Assembly: GCA_965214995.1 (NCBI GenBank)
Contig: CBDCCT010000002.1
Span: forward strand, 4,278,001-4,342,000
Reading direction: 5' to 3'
DNA: 64,000 nt
From: CBDCCT01 sp965214995
GTDB taxonomy: Bacteria; Deinococcota; Deinococci; Deinococcales; Trueperaceae
The notes under the pieces are model-generated. The model saw only the letters and a program-made list of their open reading frames with translations. It was not told the origin of the DNA and made no database searches. The first letter of the stretch is position 1, and the number at the start of each line of letters is the position of its first letter. The translations under genes were made by a program, and so were the position numbers. Below, piece by piece: positions 25,417-33,872 of this stretch.

Positions 25417-27651
25417 GTGACCGGGGCCGTGCGTCATGCGGGCGAGGACGCAACAGCCGTTCCCGCCCGCTTCATCCCCTGGTCGGTGCCCGCGGCGCTC
25501 TTTTTGACTTCGGGGGTGGCGCTGGCCGGGTGGGGACTTCCCTTTTGGACGAGCCTCCTCCCGCTCGGGCTGCTGCCTCTCGCGTTTCTTGGGGGCCGTT
25601 TTGAAAGTGCTTGGCGGCTCGTCGCGCTTCTTTCGCTCCTCGCGCCCGTCGGGTACGTCCGTTACGACCTGTGGGCGGCGCAGGCGAATCCCCTGGAACT
25701 GCTCATGGGTGAGACGCAGATATTCTCCGGCGTGAGCGACGGGCGTTACCTCACGCTCGACGACCCCAGGGGCGTTCGGGTGGCGCTGTCGCCGTCGGGC
25801 GCGGTGGAGGCGGGGCGGGTGAGGCTCGAGGGCACCCTCACCGAGGCCGCGGGCAAGCGCAACCCCGGCGGCTTCGACTACCAAAGTTTCCTGCGGCGGC
25901 GCGGCGTGTGGGCGCAGCTTAGAGTAGAAGAAGTGCTCGAGTTCCGCCCCGCCGCACTGGGCGTCCGCGAGCGGCTACGGCGCGGCGTGGTCGCGGGGCT
26001 CGACGGACGCGCGGCCGGGCTCATGCAGGCGATGACGTTGGGCCTCCGTGAGGATTTGGGCGACCTGCGCGAGACCTTTGCCGCCTCGGGACTGGCGCAC
26101 ATCCTGGCCTTGTCGGGTCTCCACATCGGTATCTTGATGGCGGCGTTGGGGTTTTTGCTGCGGCCTCTGGGCCGGGCGCGCTACCCGCTCATGATTGTGT
26201 TGGTCATCGGCTTCGTTGCGCTCGTGGGGGCCTCGCCGAGCGTGCTGCGCGCTGGCGTGATGGTGATGGCGATCTTGTTGTCGCTGTGGTTGGGGGGCGG
26301 AAAGCTCGAGCTGGGCGCGGCGCTCGGCTTGGCGGCCTCCATTACGCTGCTGTGGCACCCCGCATATTTGTTCGACCTGTCTTTTCAACTCTCCTACCTA
26401 GCGGTGCTAGGTATTTTGCTCCTCACAGGACCGCTTACCAAACGCCTTCTCGGAGAGCGCGCCGAAACCTTACCCCTCTGGCACCCTTCCAAATTTTTAA
26501 TCGGCTCCGTGGTGGTAAGCGCAAGCGCGCAGGCGCTGAGCCTGCCCCTGGTGGTGAGCACCTTTGGCGGCGCGCCGCTCTTTAGCCCGGTGGTGAACGT
26601 TATCGCGGTGCCTCTGGCCTCGCTCCTGGTGCCGCTGGGCTTTCTCGCGGCGGTGCTGGGGCTCGTCTCTCCCGCGCTGGCGGGGCTCGTCAACCAACTC
26701 ACGGGTCTGTTCGCAGGTGCTCTCATCGCGCTCGCGGACGCGGCGCAAGGACTGCCGAGCCTCTACTGGGGCGAGATTGGGGCCTCCGGCTACCTCTTTT
26801 ACGCGGTGGGGGCGCTCGCAGCGGTGCTGATGGTGCGCGGGCTCCTGCGCCCCTGGCGCGGGCTCGTCGTCGTGGCGGCGGCCATCACCGGCTCAATGCT
26901 GGTGCTTCCCGCGCAGAGGCCGCCGGAAATCGTTTTTCTCGACGTAGGCCAAGGCGACAGCGCGCTCGTGCGCCTGCCGGGGCGCGTCGAGATTTTGGTG
27001 GACGGTGGGGGCACGCCCTTTTCGGATTTCGACATGGGAGGCAGGACCGTGGTGCCCGCGCTCCGGGCCTTGGGGGTGGACGAGCTCGAGCTCGTCATCG
27101 CCTCGCACCCCGACACCGACCACATCGAGGGTCTGGTGAGCGTGTTGGAGACTATGCCCGTCGCGCGCTTAGCCATCGGCTCGCCGCTACCCGGTAACGA
27201 ACTTTTTGACGAACTCATGAGCGTGGCGGCGCGGCGGGAGGTTCCGGTGGAGGAGCTGGTGCGGGGCGAGAGTCTTGAGGTAGGCGGCGCGCGCTTAGAC
27301 ATCCTCAACCCGCCCCGCACGCCCTTTGAAAAGCCTAATGACAACTCGGTCGCCTTTGTGCTTTCTTACGGCGGGGCCAAGGCGCTCTTTCAGGGCGACG
27401 CGGGCGTGCTGGTCGAGGACGAACTGGCCTTTCCCGACGTGGACATCCTCATGGTCGGTCACCACGGCTCGCGCTTCTCAACCTCCGAGGCCCTTTTGCG
27501 CGCGGCGCGGCCCGAAACGGCGGTGATATCCTACGGGCGGAATACCTACGGCCACCCCAACCCCGACGTAGTCGCGCGCCTCCGCGCGCACGGCGTCACC
27601 GTTCACGAAACGTTCAAAGAGGGCGCGGTGAGGGTGCCGTTGGGGCCGTAG
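25417..27651 (+). CDS. comEC: DNA internalization channel ComEC/Rec2
   Basis: A 744-residue polytopic protein that passes single-stranded DNA across the inner membrane. Order: N-terminal helices, an OB-like soluble part (about 90-170, with DUF4131-like GGFDYQSFLRRRGVWAQL), the Competence domain with many helices (GLAHILALSGLHIGIL), and a C-terminal metallo-beta-lactamase domain (FLDVGQGDSALV, ASHPDTDHIEGL, MVGHHGSRFSTS), the proposed nuclease part. Starts at GTG 25417, 24 bases after comEA. A 13-base direct repeat (GTCAAACCGTGAC) marks both the comEA end and the comEC start. Confidence 0.95.
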   Translation: MTGAVRHAGEDATAVPARFIPWSVPAALFLTSGVALAGWGLPFWTSLLPLGLLPLAFLGGRFESAWRLVALLSLLAPVGYVRYDLWAAQANPLELLMGETQIFSGVSDGRYLTLDDPRGVRVALSPSGAVEAGRVRLEGTLTEAAGKRNPGGFDYQSFLRRRGVWAQLRVEEVLEFRPAALGVRERLRRGVVAGLDGRAAGLMQAMTLGLREDLGDLRETFAASGLAHILALSGLHIGILMAALGFLLRPLGRARYPLMIVLVIGFVALVGASPSVLRAGVMVMAILLSLWLGGGKLELGAALGLAASITLLWHPAYLFDLSFQLSYLAVLGILLLTGPLTKRLLGERAETLPLWHPSKFLIGSVVVSASAQALSLPLVVSTFGGAPLFSPVVNVIAVPLASLLVPLGFLAAVLGLVSPALAGLVNQLTGLFAGALIALADAAQGLPSLYWGEIGASGYLFYAVGALAAVLMVRGLLRPWRGLVVVAAAITGSMLVLPAQRPPEIVFLDVGQGDSALVRLPGRVEILVDGGGTPFSDFDMGGRTVVPALRALGVDELELVIASHPDTDHIEGLVSVLETMPVARLAIGSPLPGNELFDELMSVAARREVPVEELVRGESLEVGGARLDILNPPRTPFEKPNDNSVAFVLSYGGAKALFQGDAGVLVEDELAFPDVDILMVGHHGSRFSTSEALLRAARPETAVISYGRNTYGHPNPDVVARLRAHGVTVHETFKEGAVRVPLGP

Positions 27652-27697
27652 GGGCGGCGTGTCGAATGCTGATTATTTGCTAGAGCAACCATAAACC

Positions 27698-27757
27698 ATG
27701 CACGAACTAGACCATCTACGCTGGGGCTCACGGAACGCGTTGTACCGCCACGCCTAA
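27698..27757 (+). pseudogene. 5' fragment resembling the VOC-family gene
   Basis: A 19-codon frame beginning MHELDHLRW, nearly the same as the start MHELDHLLW of the VOC gene at 28505. Nucleotides CATGCACGAACT and GACCATCT are shared and the similarity begins a few bases upstream (CATAAA). After that it diverges and stops, overlapping the 3' end of the convergent toxin gene. It looks like the remnant of a paralogue cut by the toxin-antitoxin module. Confidence 0.55.
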
Positions 27758-28153
27758 GTGTTGGGCGTTCGTCGCCAGTTGCTCATCCGCCGTCACGAGG
27801 GTGTGGCCTCCGGCAAGCGCGAGGACGAGGTGCAGGGCGTCCGGCCCCTTGAGCGGAAGGGTGAAGGTGCCGATAAACGCTCTTGCTTTTTGGAAATGGT
27901 GGCTTGTTAGTGGGTCTTTAAGGTAATAGCCGTCCCGCAGATGTTTCTCAAAGGTAGTAACAACGTTTCTTGCACCCTCTTGGCTGAGCGTCTGCGTCCT
28001 GACGCGGATGGCTAGGGCTGAGGTGAGCTCGAGCTGCACGAGTTCGGAAATAACCGGAACAGGGTTCGCCTGCAAAACGGCTTGAACGGCGTTGGAAGCG
28101 GCTTCCGGCAGGTAATAGGCGACGAGGGCGCTTGTGTCGAGGTAGATGCTCAG
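27728..28153 (-). CDS. PIN-domain ribonuclease toxin (VapC-like), CTG start
   Basis: A 141-residue PIN-domain toxin, expected to cleave RNA. Acidic residues fit the fold: Asp in SIYLDTSALV, Glu in ISELVQLELTSA, Asp in GPDALHLVLAL and VTADEQLA. No ATG, GTG or TTG lies upstream of the first PIN strand in this frame. The only reasonable start is CTG 28153, which overlaps the antitoxin stop as CTGA, exactly where ATGA would be expected. A start at TTG 28075 would remove the first catalytic Asp. Co-transcribed with the antitoxin upstream. Confidence 0.8.
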   Translation of the reverse strand: MSIYLDTSALVAYYLPEAASNAVQAVLQANPVPVISELVQLELTSALAIRVRTQTLSQEGARNVVTTFEKHLRDGYYLKDPLTSHHFQKARAFIGTFTLPLKGPDALHLVLALAGGHTLVTADEQLATNAQHLGVAVQRVP

Positions 28154-28383
28154 TAGCGGCTTTCCCGGCGCATACGGATGACGGTGTCGCTCACGGGCTC
28201 GCCGCTAAGCTTGGTAGCGGCCCGGAACGCACTCAAGTCGGGCAGCACTTTTGACGTTTCCGAAGTAGGAACGAGCTTCGCCACCTCTTTGCCGTTGCGC
28301 GTGATGACGACCTCCTCGCCCGCCTCGACACGGTTGAGCAAACGGCTTAAACCCTTACGAACTTCGCGGACGGTGACTTTCAT
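28150..28383 (-). CDS. Phd/YefM-type antitoxin
   Basis: A 77-residue antitoxin of the Phd/YefM fold: KVTVREVRKGLSRLLNRVEAGEEVVITRNGKEVAKLVP is the dimerisation and DNA-binding part, and the C-terminal tail (LSAFRAATKLSGEPVSDTVIRM) should wrap the PIN toxin. It begins six bases after a TACACT element, so it is probably leaderless, and that element lies inside a strong palindrome that it would autoregulate. Confidence 0.9.
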   Translation of the reverse strand: MKVTVREVRKGLSRLLNRVEAGEEVVITRNGKEVAKLVPTSETSKVLPDLSAFRAATKLSGEPVSDTVIRMRRESRY

Positions 28384-28389
28384 GCTTTA

Positions 28390-28412
28390 AGTGTACACAA
28401 AATTGTGTACAC
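28390..28412 (-). promoter_or_regulatory. Toxin-antitoxin operator with leaderless -10
   Basis: A perfect 10-base inverted repeat, GTGTACACAA (28391-28400) and TTGTGTACAC (28403-28412), separated by two A. On the minus strand TACACT (28395-28390) is a -10 six bases before the antitoxin ATG, so a bound antitoxin complex would block transcription. Confidence 0.8.
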
Positions 28413-28504
28413 ACATCCTCCGCAGCGTTACAACCCGCCCAACCCCCGCCAACTTTGCCATCATGAGCCTTACGTTTAGGTAGAATAGCTGTGAGGCATA
28501 AATC

Positions 28505-29143
28505 ATGCACGAACTCGACCATCTCCTTTGGGAGGAACTGCGCCTCAGCGAGGGTGAAAAACGCTTTGCCGACGCCACAGGCGTGACGCCCGCCTTTGGC
28601 GGAGAGCATCCCCATGCGGGCACGCATAACAGTTTGTTGTCTTTGGGACGGGGAAAGTATTTGGAAGTTATCGCGCTCGATCCTGCTCGCCCCGAAACGG
28701 CCAACCTGCTTAAAGAGGTACCCTTGGGCTTTACGCCGAGACTTTTCACCTTTGGTGTAAAAGCGTATGACTTAGCCCTTGTCGAAAAGTTGGTTGAAGA
28801 GGCGGGCCTGAATATAACGGGTCTGCACGACATCTCACGGCTCTCTCCCGAGGGTCACGTTTTGAAATGGCGAACCGTCGTCGTGGGAGGCCACGACTTT
28901 GGCAACTTTATACCTTTTTTCACGCGCTGTGGCGAGATGGTGCATCCTTCTCAAACCTCACCGCAGGGCTGCGAACTGCTCGAGTTCTCCGTGGGTCATC
29001 CTCAACATCTTGAACTCGTCCAGCTTTATAAAGCGTTGCGCGTGAACGTGCCCGTGGTTGAATCCCAACATCCCGAACTGCGGGCGGTTTTATCGACGCC
29101 TAAGGGGGTCGTGACTTTGAGCAGCAACGGGTTGCAAACCTGA
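28505..29143 (+). CDS. VOC-family glyoxalase-like protein
   Basis: A 212-residue member of the vicinal-oxygen-chelate superfamily, Glyoxalase_3 type: MHELDHLLWEELRL, GGEHPHAGTHNSLLSLGRGKYLEVIALDP and FFTRCGEMVHPSQTSP are characteristic. VOC enzymes bind a metal and act on lactoylglutathione, catechols or antibiotics; this group is uncharacterised. GAGG at 8 bases serves ATG 28505. A fragment resembling its start lies 0.8 kb upstream on the other side of the toxin-antitoxin genes. Confidence 0.85.
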   Translation: MHELDHLLWEELRLSEGEKRFADATGVTPAFGGEHPHAGTHNSLLSLGRGKYLEVIALDPARPETANLLKEVPLGFTPRLFTFGVKAYDLALVEKLVEEAGLNITGLHDISRLSPEGHVLKWRTVVVGGHDFGNFIPFFTRCGEMVHPSQTSPQGCELLEFSVGHPQHLELVQLYKALRVNVPVVESQHPELRAVLSTPKGVVTLSSNGLQT

Positions 29144-29171
29144 TGTGCCGGAAGATGCCTGAAGCTGCTCG

Positions 29172-30344
29172 TTAGGAACCGAAACGCTCGAGCCGCGCCT
29201 CCGTCCACTTTTTTTCGCTCCCGGCGCTCTCGACGGTTTTTTCGATGAAACGGACGCCCCTGGCCCCGTCGTAAACGGTGGGGAAGTCGGCCTCGAGCTC
29301 CCCTACCTCCCGCCCCGCCTGCTTCGCTTGAATGGTGGCGGCGACGTTTTTATAAACGTTGGCAAATGCCTCAATAAACGCCTCCGGATGCCCCGCCGGA
29401 AGTCGGCTCGCCCGCTGCGCCGCCTCGCAGAGGTAGGGCTGGCCGCGCGTGAGGATTTGCGTTGGGCCTTCCAGCGGCTTATAAAGGAGATGGTTGGGGT
29501 CCTCCTGCCGCCAGGAGAGGCCGCCTTCGGAGCCATAAACCCGCAGGCGCAGGTCGTTCTCCTCGCCCACTTCGATTTGCGAGGCGATAAGTACGCCCTT
29601 GGCCCCACCCTCGAAACGAAGAAGCAGGTTGCCGTCGTCGTCCAAGCGCCGCCCCTCGACAAAGGTGGTGAGGTCGGCGCAAATCGCCTCGATGTCCAGC
29701 CCCGTCACGGTGGAGACCAGATTTTCGGCGTGCGAGCCGATGTCGCCGATCGCGCCCGCCGCGCCGCTCCTGGCCGGGTCGGTGCGCCAGTCGGCTTGTT
29801 TGGCACCGGTCTCCTCGAGCTTCGTCGCCAGCCAGCCCTGGTTATATTCGACAATCACCTTGCGGAGTTCGCCGAGTTGCCCCTCTCTCACCATGTGCCG
29901 CGCCTCTTTGACCATCGGGTAGCCCGTATAGTTGTAGGTCACCGCAAAGACGACGCCCGTTTTTTCCACCACCTCAATGAGTTTACGCGCCTGCTCGGTG
30001 GTGTGAACCATCGGCTTGTCCGACACCACGTTGAAGCCCGCCTCGGCGAAGGCGTGCGCGACGGGGAAGTGCATGTGGTTGGGCGTGACGACGGAAACGA
30101 AGTCGATGCGCTCGCCTTCGGGCAGCGAGGACTCGCGCTCCAACATCTCCTCCCAGGTGCCGTAGTTGCGCGCGTCGTCCAGGCCCAGGTCTCGCCCCGA
30201 TGCCTTGGCCTTTTCCGGGGTCGAGGAGAGCGCCCCCGCGACGAAGTCTAGTTCACCGTCCAAGGCCGCCGCGTGGCGGTGAACCGCGCCGATAAAGGCG
30301 TCACGCCCGCCGCCGACCATGCCCATTTTGAGTTTCTGAGTCAT
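29172..30344 (-). CDS. Gfo/Idh/MocA-family oxidoreductase
   Basis: A 390-residue NAD(P)-dependent sugar or inositol dehydrogenase. The Rossmann start is MGMVGGGRDAFIGAVHR; DKPMVHTTEQA carries the catalytic Lys of the family's (E/D)KP motif, and GDIGSHAENL the Asp/His pair. ATG 30344 follows AGGGAG. It is the last gene of a ten-gene run of sugar transport and catabolism and overlaps the kinase gene by 44 bases. Together with ThuA it recalls the ThuAB system that oxidises disaccharides to 3-keto sugars, though the substrate is unproven. Confidence 0.92.
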   Translation of the reverse strand: MTQKLKMGMVGGGRDAFIGAVHRHAAALDGELDFVAGALSSTPEKAKASGRDLGLDDARNYGTWEEMLERESSLPEGERIDFVSVVTPNHMHFPVAHAFAEAGFNVVSDKPMVHTTEQARKLIEVVEKTGVVFAVTYNYTGYPMVKEARHMVREGQLGELRKVIVEYNQGWLATKLEETGAKQADWRTDPARSGAAGAIGDIGSHAENLVSTVTGLDIEAICADLTTFVEGRRLDDDGNLLLRFEGGAKGVLIASQIEVGEENDLRLRVYGSEGGLSWRQEDPNHLLYKPLEGPTQILTRGQPYLCEAAQRASRLPAGHPEAFIEAFANVYKNVAATIQAKQAGREVGELEADFPTVYDGARGVRFIEKTVESAGSEKKWTEARLERFGS

Positions 30345-30945
30345 GTTTCTCCCTTCGCTGTTCTTTATAAGATTGTTGATGAGGTTGTTGCAGCCAAACC
30401 GTGAGCTCTTCAACCATGCTATTGAGTGGCTGAGCCGTGTCTACCTCGAGCGTCGGCACCTCCATAAGATAATCAAAGTCTGCAAGCGCGTTCTCTTTAT
30501 AGCGCTGAAAGTCTCCCCAGGTCTTGATGATGTGCGCGGGACGGTGTGTTCTCGTCTCGAGCCTTTCTCGCCACAGTGTCTCGTCCGAACAGGTGCAGAC
30601 GACGACGCGAAGCCGCGCGTCCGTTTCAGCCGCCACCTTCTTTGCGTTGAGGTAGCCTATTTGTCCCCTCAAAGGGCTGTCGCAGACGACGCTAAAGCCT
30701 TGCCGAAGCAAGCTGCGGGAAATTGAGAACATCGCGTCAAAAGATAAAGGGCCGTACCTCTCAACGCCGTGACCTATCAAGACATCTGAGAAGTCGTCTT
30801 TATCTACCACGGGCCAGCCTAGACGTGTACCCAAGGCGCGGCTCAGGGTGCTCTTGCCCGTTGCCATAAGCCCTTTGAAAACAATGAGATTGGTCTTTTT
30901 AGCGGTAGACGTTATGACATTCTCATTTCTTCTCAAACGCCGCAT
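30301..30945 (-). CDS. Small P-loop kinase
   Basis: A 214-residue AAA/P-loop kinase: FKGLMATGKSTLSRALG is the Walker A region, VVDKDDFSD a Walker B-like acceptor segment, and RTHRPAHIIKTW a lid-like arginine region. It resembles small gluconate- or zeta-toxin-like kinases that phosphorylate small molecules. Start 30945 lies inside the isomerase 3' end (23-base overlap) and the 3' end runs 44 bases into the Gfo/Idh gene, so it is firmly embedded in the operon. A sugar kinase role is plausible. Confidence 0.82.
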   Translation of the reverse strand: MRRLRRNENVITSTAKKTNLIVFKGLMATGKSTLSRALGTRLGWPVVDKDDFSDVLIGHGVERYGPLSFDAMFSISRSLLRQGFSVVCDSPLRGQIGYLNAKKVAAETDARLRVVVCTCSDETLWRERLETRTHRPAHIIKTWGDFQRYKENALADFDYLMEVPTLEVDTAQPLNSMVEELTVWLQQPHQQSYKEQRREKHDSETQNGHGRRRA

Positions 30946-31924
30946 CAAACGCCGCTCCCGACGGCGCAAAGTCAAGCTGCCTGGTAAACGCCGCCGACTC
31001 GGTCGCGCCGTGAACGCGGTCCATGCGCCCGTCCTCCCACTCAATCGAAAGTGGCCCATCGTAACCGATATCGTTAAGCGCCACGATGACGCTCTCAAAA
31101 TCGATATCGCCCCGCCCGACGCTCCTAAAATCCCAATAGCGGCGTCTATCGCCAAAGGTCGTGTGCCCGCCGAACACGCCCGCGTCGCCGTTGCCGCGGC
31201 CCCACCAGGCGTCTTTCATATGCGCGTGGTAAATGCGGTCTGAAAAGGTGTAGATGAATTTGACGTAGTCCACGCCCTGATAGCCTAAGTGCGAGGGGTC
31301 GTAGTTGAAGCCGAAGCGTTTGTGATTATTTACCGCCTCCAAAGCCCGCTCCGCCGAAGCGATGTCAAAGGCGATTTCGGTGGGGTGGACCTCGAGCGCG
31401 AAGTTCACGTCCACCTCGTCGAACACGTCCAAAATGGGGTTCCAACGGTCCGCAAAGTCCTTAAAACCCGCCTCCCAATAGTCCTGACTCGTCGGCGGGA
31501 ACGCGTAGAGTGAACCCCAGATGGACGAGCCTGTAAAACCGGGGACGACTTTCACGCCAAACTTGGCGGCGGCCCGCGCGGTGTCTTTCATCTCCTCGGC
31601 GGCGCGGTTTCGCACGCCCTCGGGGTCGCCGTCGCCCCAAACGTGTTCGGGCAGGATGGCTTTGTGGCGTTCATCGATAGGGTCGCACACGGCTTGCCCG
31701 ATGAGGTGGTTGGAGATGGCGAAGCACTCGAGCCCGTTCTCCCTCAAAATATCCCAGCGGCCTTGAACGTAAGCATCGTCGTTGAGCGCCTTTTGCACCT
31801 CGAAATGGTCGCCCCAGCAGGCAAGCTCTAGGCCGTCGTAGCCCATCTCCTTGGCTAACGGCGCGAGGTCTTTCAAGGACATATCGGCCCACTGGCCGGT
31901 AAAAAGCGTGATAGGTCTCCCCAC
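30923..31924 (-). CDS. Sugar phosphate isomerase/epimerase, TIM barrel
   Basis: A 333-residue xylose-isomerase-like TIM-barrel protein (AP_endonuc_2 fold). Metal-ligand segments are visible: ALEVHPTE, NYDPSHLGYQGVD, YHAHMKDA and LSIEWEDGRMD. The family includes IolE, IolI and hexulose/3-keto-sugar epimerases. GTG 31924 follows GAGGAGGATATT. It lies between ThuA and the kinase, so it probably isomerises the imported sugar or its keto product. Confidence 0.92.
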   Translation of the reverse strand: MGRPITLFTGQWADMSLKDLAPLAKEMGYDGLELACWGDHFEVQKALNDDAYVQGRWDILRENGLECFAISNHLIGQAVCDPIDERHKAILPEHVWGDGDPEGVRNRAAEEMKDTARAAAKFGVKVVPGFTGSSIWGSLYAFPPTSQDYWEAGFKDFADRWNPILDVFDEVDVNFALEVHPTEIAFDIASAERALEAVNNHKRFGFNYDPSHLGYQGVDYVKFIYTFSDRIYHAHMKDAWWGRGNGDAGVFGGHTTFGDRRRYWDFRSVGRGDIDFESVIVALNDIGYDGPLSIEWEDGRMDRVHGATESAAFTRQLDFAPSGAAFDAAFEKK

Positions 31925-32014
31925 AATATCCTCCTCGTAAAGTCTGTCAGAGTGGCAGCGCGTCGGCTCTCATCCCGACAGGTCTTTTGATAAACCTATT
32001 TAACCACACCCACC

Positions 32015-32659
32015 CTAACGCGCCGCCCAGAGCAGGCCGCGCTTGACGATTTCCCAGACCTCCGGCACCTCAAAGTCTTTGGGCTCGTGCCCGATGGACG
32101 AATAAAATACCCGGCCTTTACCCCAACGCCGCTTCCACACCACAGGCATGACGCAGCCCGCCACCCAAGGAAGATGCTCACCGCTAAAGGTGGTGGTGGC
32201 GAGGGTCTCGTTGGAGGGGTCCACGTGCATGTAGTATTGCTCGGACTGGACGCGAAAATCGCTCAGCCCCGCCACGATGGGGTCGTCTTTCTTGGTGATG
32301 GTGACTTCGTAAGGGATGATGTTGCCCGGATGCGCGACGAACTGCCCGCCCACCATAAACTGAAATTTTGGGTTCTTGCGGAAGCTGTCGCCCATGCCGC
32401 CGTGCCAGCCCGCCACGCCCGCGCCGTTCTCAACCGCGCTGAGTAACCCCTCCTCTTTCTCGGGAGAAATCTCCCCCATCGTCCAGATAGGCACGATGAG
32501 GTCCACGGCTTGCATGGTGTCGGGGTGGGCGAGGGGCTCGAGCGTTCCCTCACGCCTCACCTCGAAGTCTTGTTCTTTTAAATAATCTCCGACGGAGTTC
32601 GCAAAGGCTTCGGGATGATGACCCTCCCAGCCTCCGTAGACAATCAATGCTTTTTTCAC
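32015..32659 (-). CDS. ThuA-domain protein
   Basis: A 214-residue ThuA-like protein with a flavodoxin/glutamine-amidotransferase-like fold: VKKALIVYGGWEGHHPEAF, VAGWHGGMGDSF, SEQYYMHVDPSNE and GRVFYSSIGHEPKDF are the family's conserved blocks. ThuA of rhizobia acts in trehalose utilisation with the dehydrogenase ThuB, via 3-keto sugars. GTG 32659 is chosen since AGGGGAG precedes it. Confidence 0.9.
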   Translation of the reverse strand: MKKALIVYGGWEGHHPEAFANSVGDYLKEQDFEVRREGTLEPLAHPDTMQAVDLIVPIWTMGEISPEKEEGLLSAVENGAGVAGWHGGMGDSFRKNPKFQFMVGGQFVAHPGNIIPYEVTITKKDDPIVAGLSDFRVQSEQYYMHVDPSNETLATTTFSGEHLPWVAGCVMPVVWKRRWGKGRVFYSSIGHEPKDFEVPEVWEIVKRGLLWAAR

Positions 32660-32779
32660 CCTAGTTCTCCCCTGCCTCAAAATATCAAGTGATAAGCCGT
32701 TAGCAGCTACTCACCACTAACGGCTCATCACTTTTATCTACAATCGTTCGGCGAAACGTTCAGTCTCACCCAGTCCCGC

Positions 32780-33745
32780 TTAGTAAAGCGAGTCGGGAAA
32801 GTAATACTGCTCCGCGTTCTCGGGCGTGATGAGCGGCGCGTCGAGAATGTACTCGCCCAAAATCGGCGTGTCGCTGGTGTAGCGCAGCGCGGTCACCTCC
32901 ATCGCGGTGCCTATCATCGCGGGCGGGTAGAGCACGTCCACGGGCACGAGCGGGTCGTTGTCCAGCACGCGCTTGATAATTTCCTTTTTGCCCGCGCCGC
33001 CGACGATGAAGAGCTCGTCCTCGCGCCCGGCCTGCATGATGGCTTCGATAGCGCCCTCCGCCACGTCGTCGTCTTGCGCCCAGACCCCGTCGATGTCGGG
33101 GAAGCGCGCCAGGAAGTCTTGCATGATTTCAAAGCCCTTGTCGCGGTTCCAGTCAGCGTAGGCGCTGTCGAGCACGTTGATGCCGCTGCCCTCAATGGCT
33201 TCCATAAAAGCGTCGAAGCGCTCCGTGTCGATAACGACCGGCAGCCCGCGCAAAATCACGATGTTGGCGTCTTGACCGCCCAAGCGCTCAGCGAAGTATT
33301 CGCCCGAGATGCGGCCCAGCGCGGGGTTATTGCCCGCCACGTAAACGTCGGCGATGTCGTCGCGAGCCAGACCCCGGTCCACCACGGTCACGAACACGCC
33401 CTGGTCTTTGAGGTTGGCGACGGGGTCGGTGAGCGGGTCGGACTCATAAGGAAGAATCACGAGCGCGTCAATCTGGTTGATGGCGACTAAGTCTTCTAAG
33501 TCACTCGCCTGTTCGGACGGGTTGGCGGCGGTGGCGATGATGATGTCGAGGTTCGGGTAGGTGGCCTCGAGCCGCTCTTCGGTCTGCGCAGCCCAGTAGT
33601 TGATGCCGCCCGTCCAGCCGTGGTCGGCGGTGGGGATGGACACGCCGATGGTGATGGTTTCGTCGCTCTGGGCGCTGCCGGTCGAAAAGGCGACTAAAAA
33701 GGCGGTCAGAAGGAGGGCGAGGAGGATGGAAGTACGTTGTTTCAT
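32780..33745 (-). CDS. Sugar ABC transporter binding protein, RbsB-like
   Basis: A 321-residue exported binding protein. The signal peptide MKQRTSILLALLLTAFLVAFSTGSAQ is followed by the type 1 sugar-binding fold: ITIGVSIPTADHGWTGGINYW, DALVILPYESDPL, VTVVDRGL and GVWAQDDDVAEGAIEAI. ATG 33745 follows AAAGGAACTTT. It pairs with the permease and double ATPase just upstream in the operon. A ligand such as ribose, inositol or a disaccharide cannot be chosen by eye. Confidence 0.92.
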   Translation of the reverse strand: MKQRTSILLALLLTAFLVAFSTGSAQSDETITIGVSIPTADHGWTGGINYWAAQTEERLEATYPNLDIIIATAANPSEQASDLEDLVAINQIDALVILPYESDPLTDPVANLKDQGVFVTVVDRGLARDDIADVYVAGNNPALGRISGEYFAERLGGQDANIVILRGLPVVIDTERFDAFMEAIEGSGINVLDSAYADWNRDKGFEIMQDFLARFPDIDGVWAQDDDVAEGAIEAIMQAGREDELFIVGGAGKKEIIKRVLDNDPLVPVDVLYPPAMIGTAMEVTALRYTSDTPILGEYILDAPLITPENAEQYYFPDSLY

Positions 33746-33872
33746 AAAGTTCCTTTCTTTTTGTGAGTTTTCCGTAGATAGTATACACAACTTGCGTTCC
33801 GGCTTCTGGAGGTACGGTGCTTTGGATGCTTTGCGCTACATCATCCTTTTCACAGGAACTTTCACACCAGCC

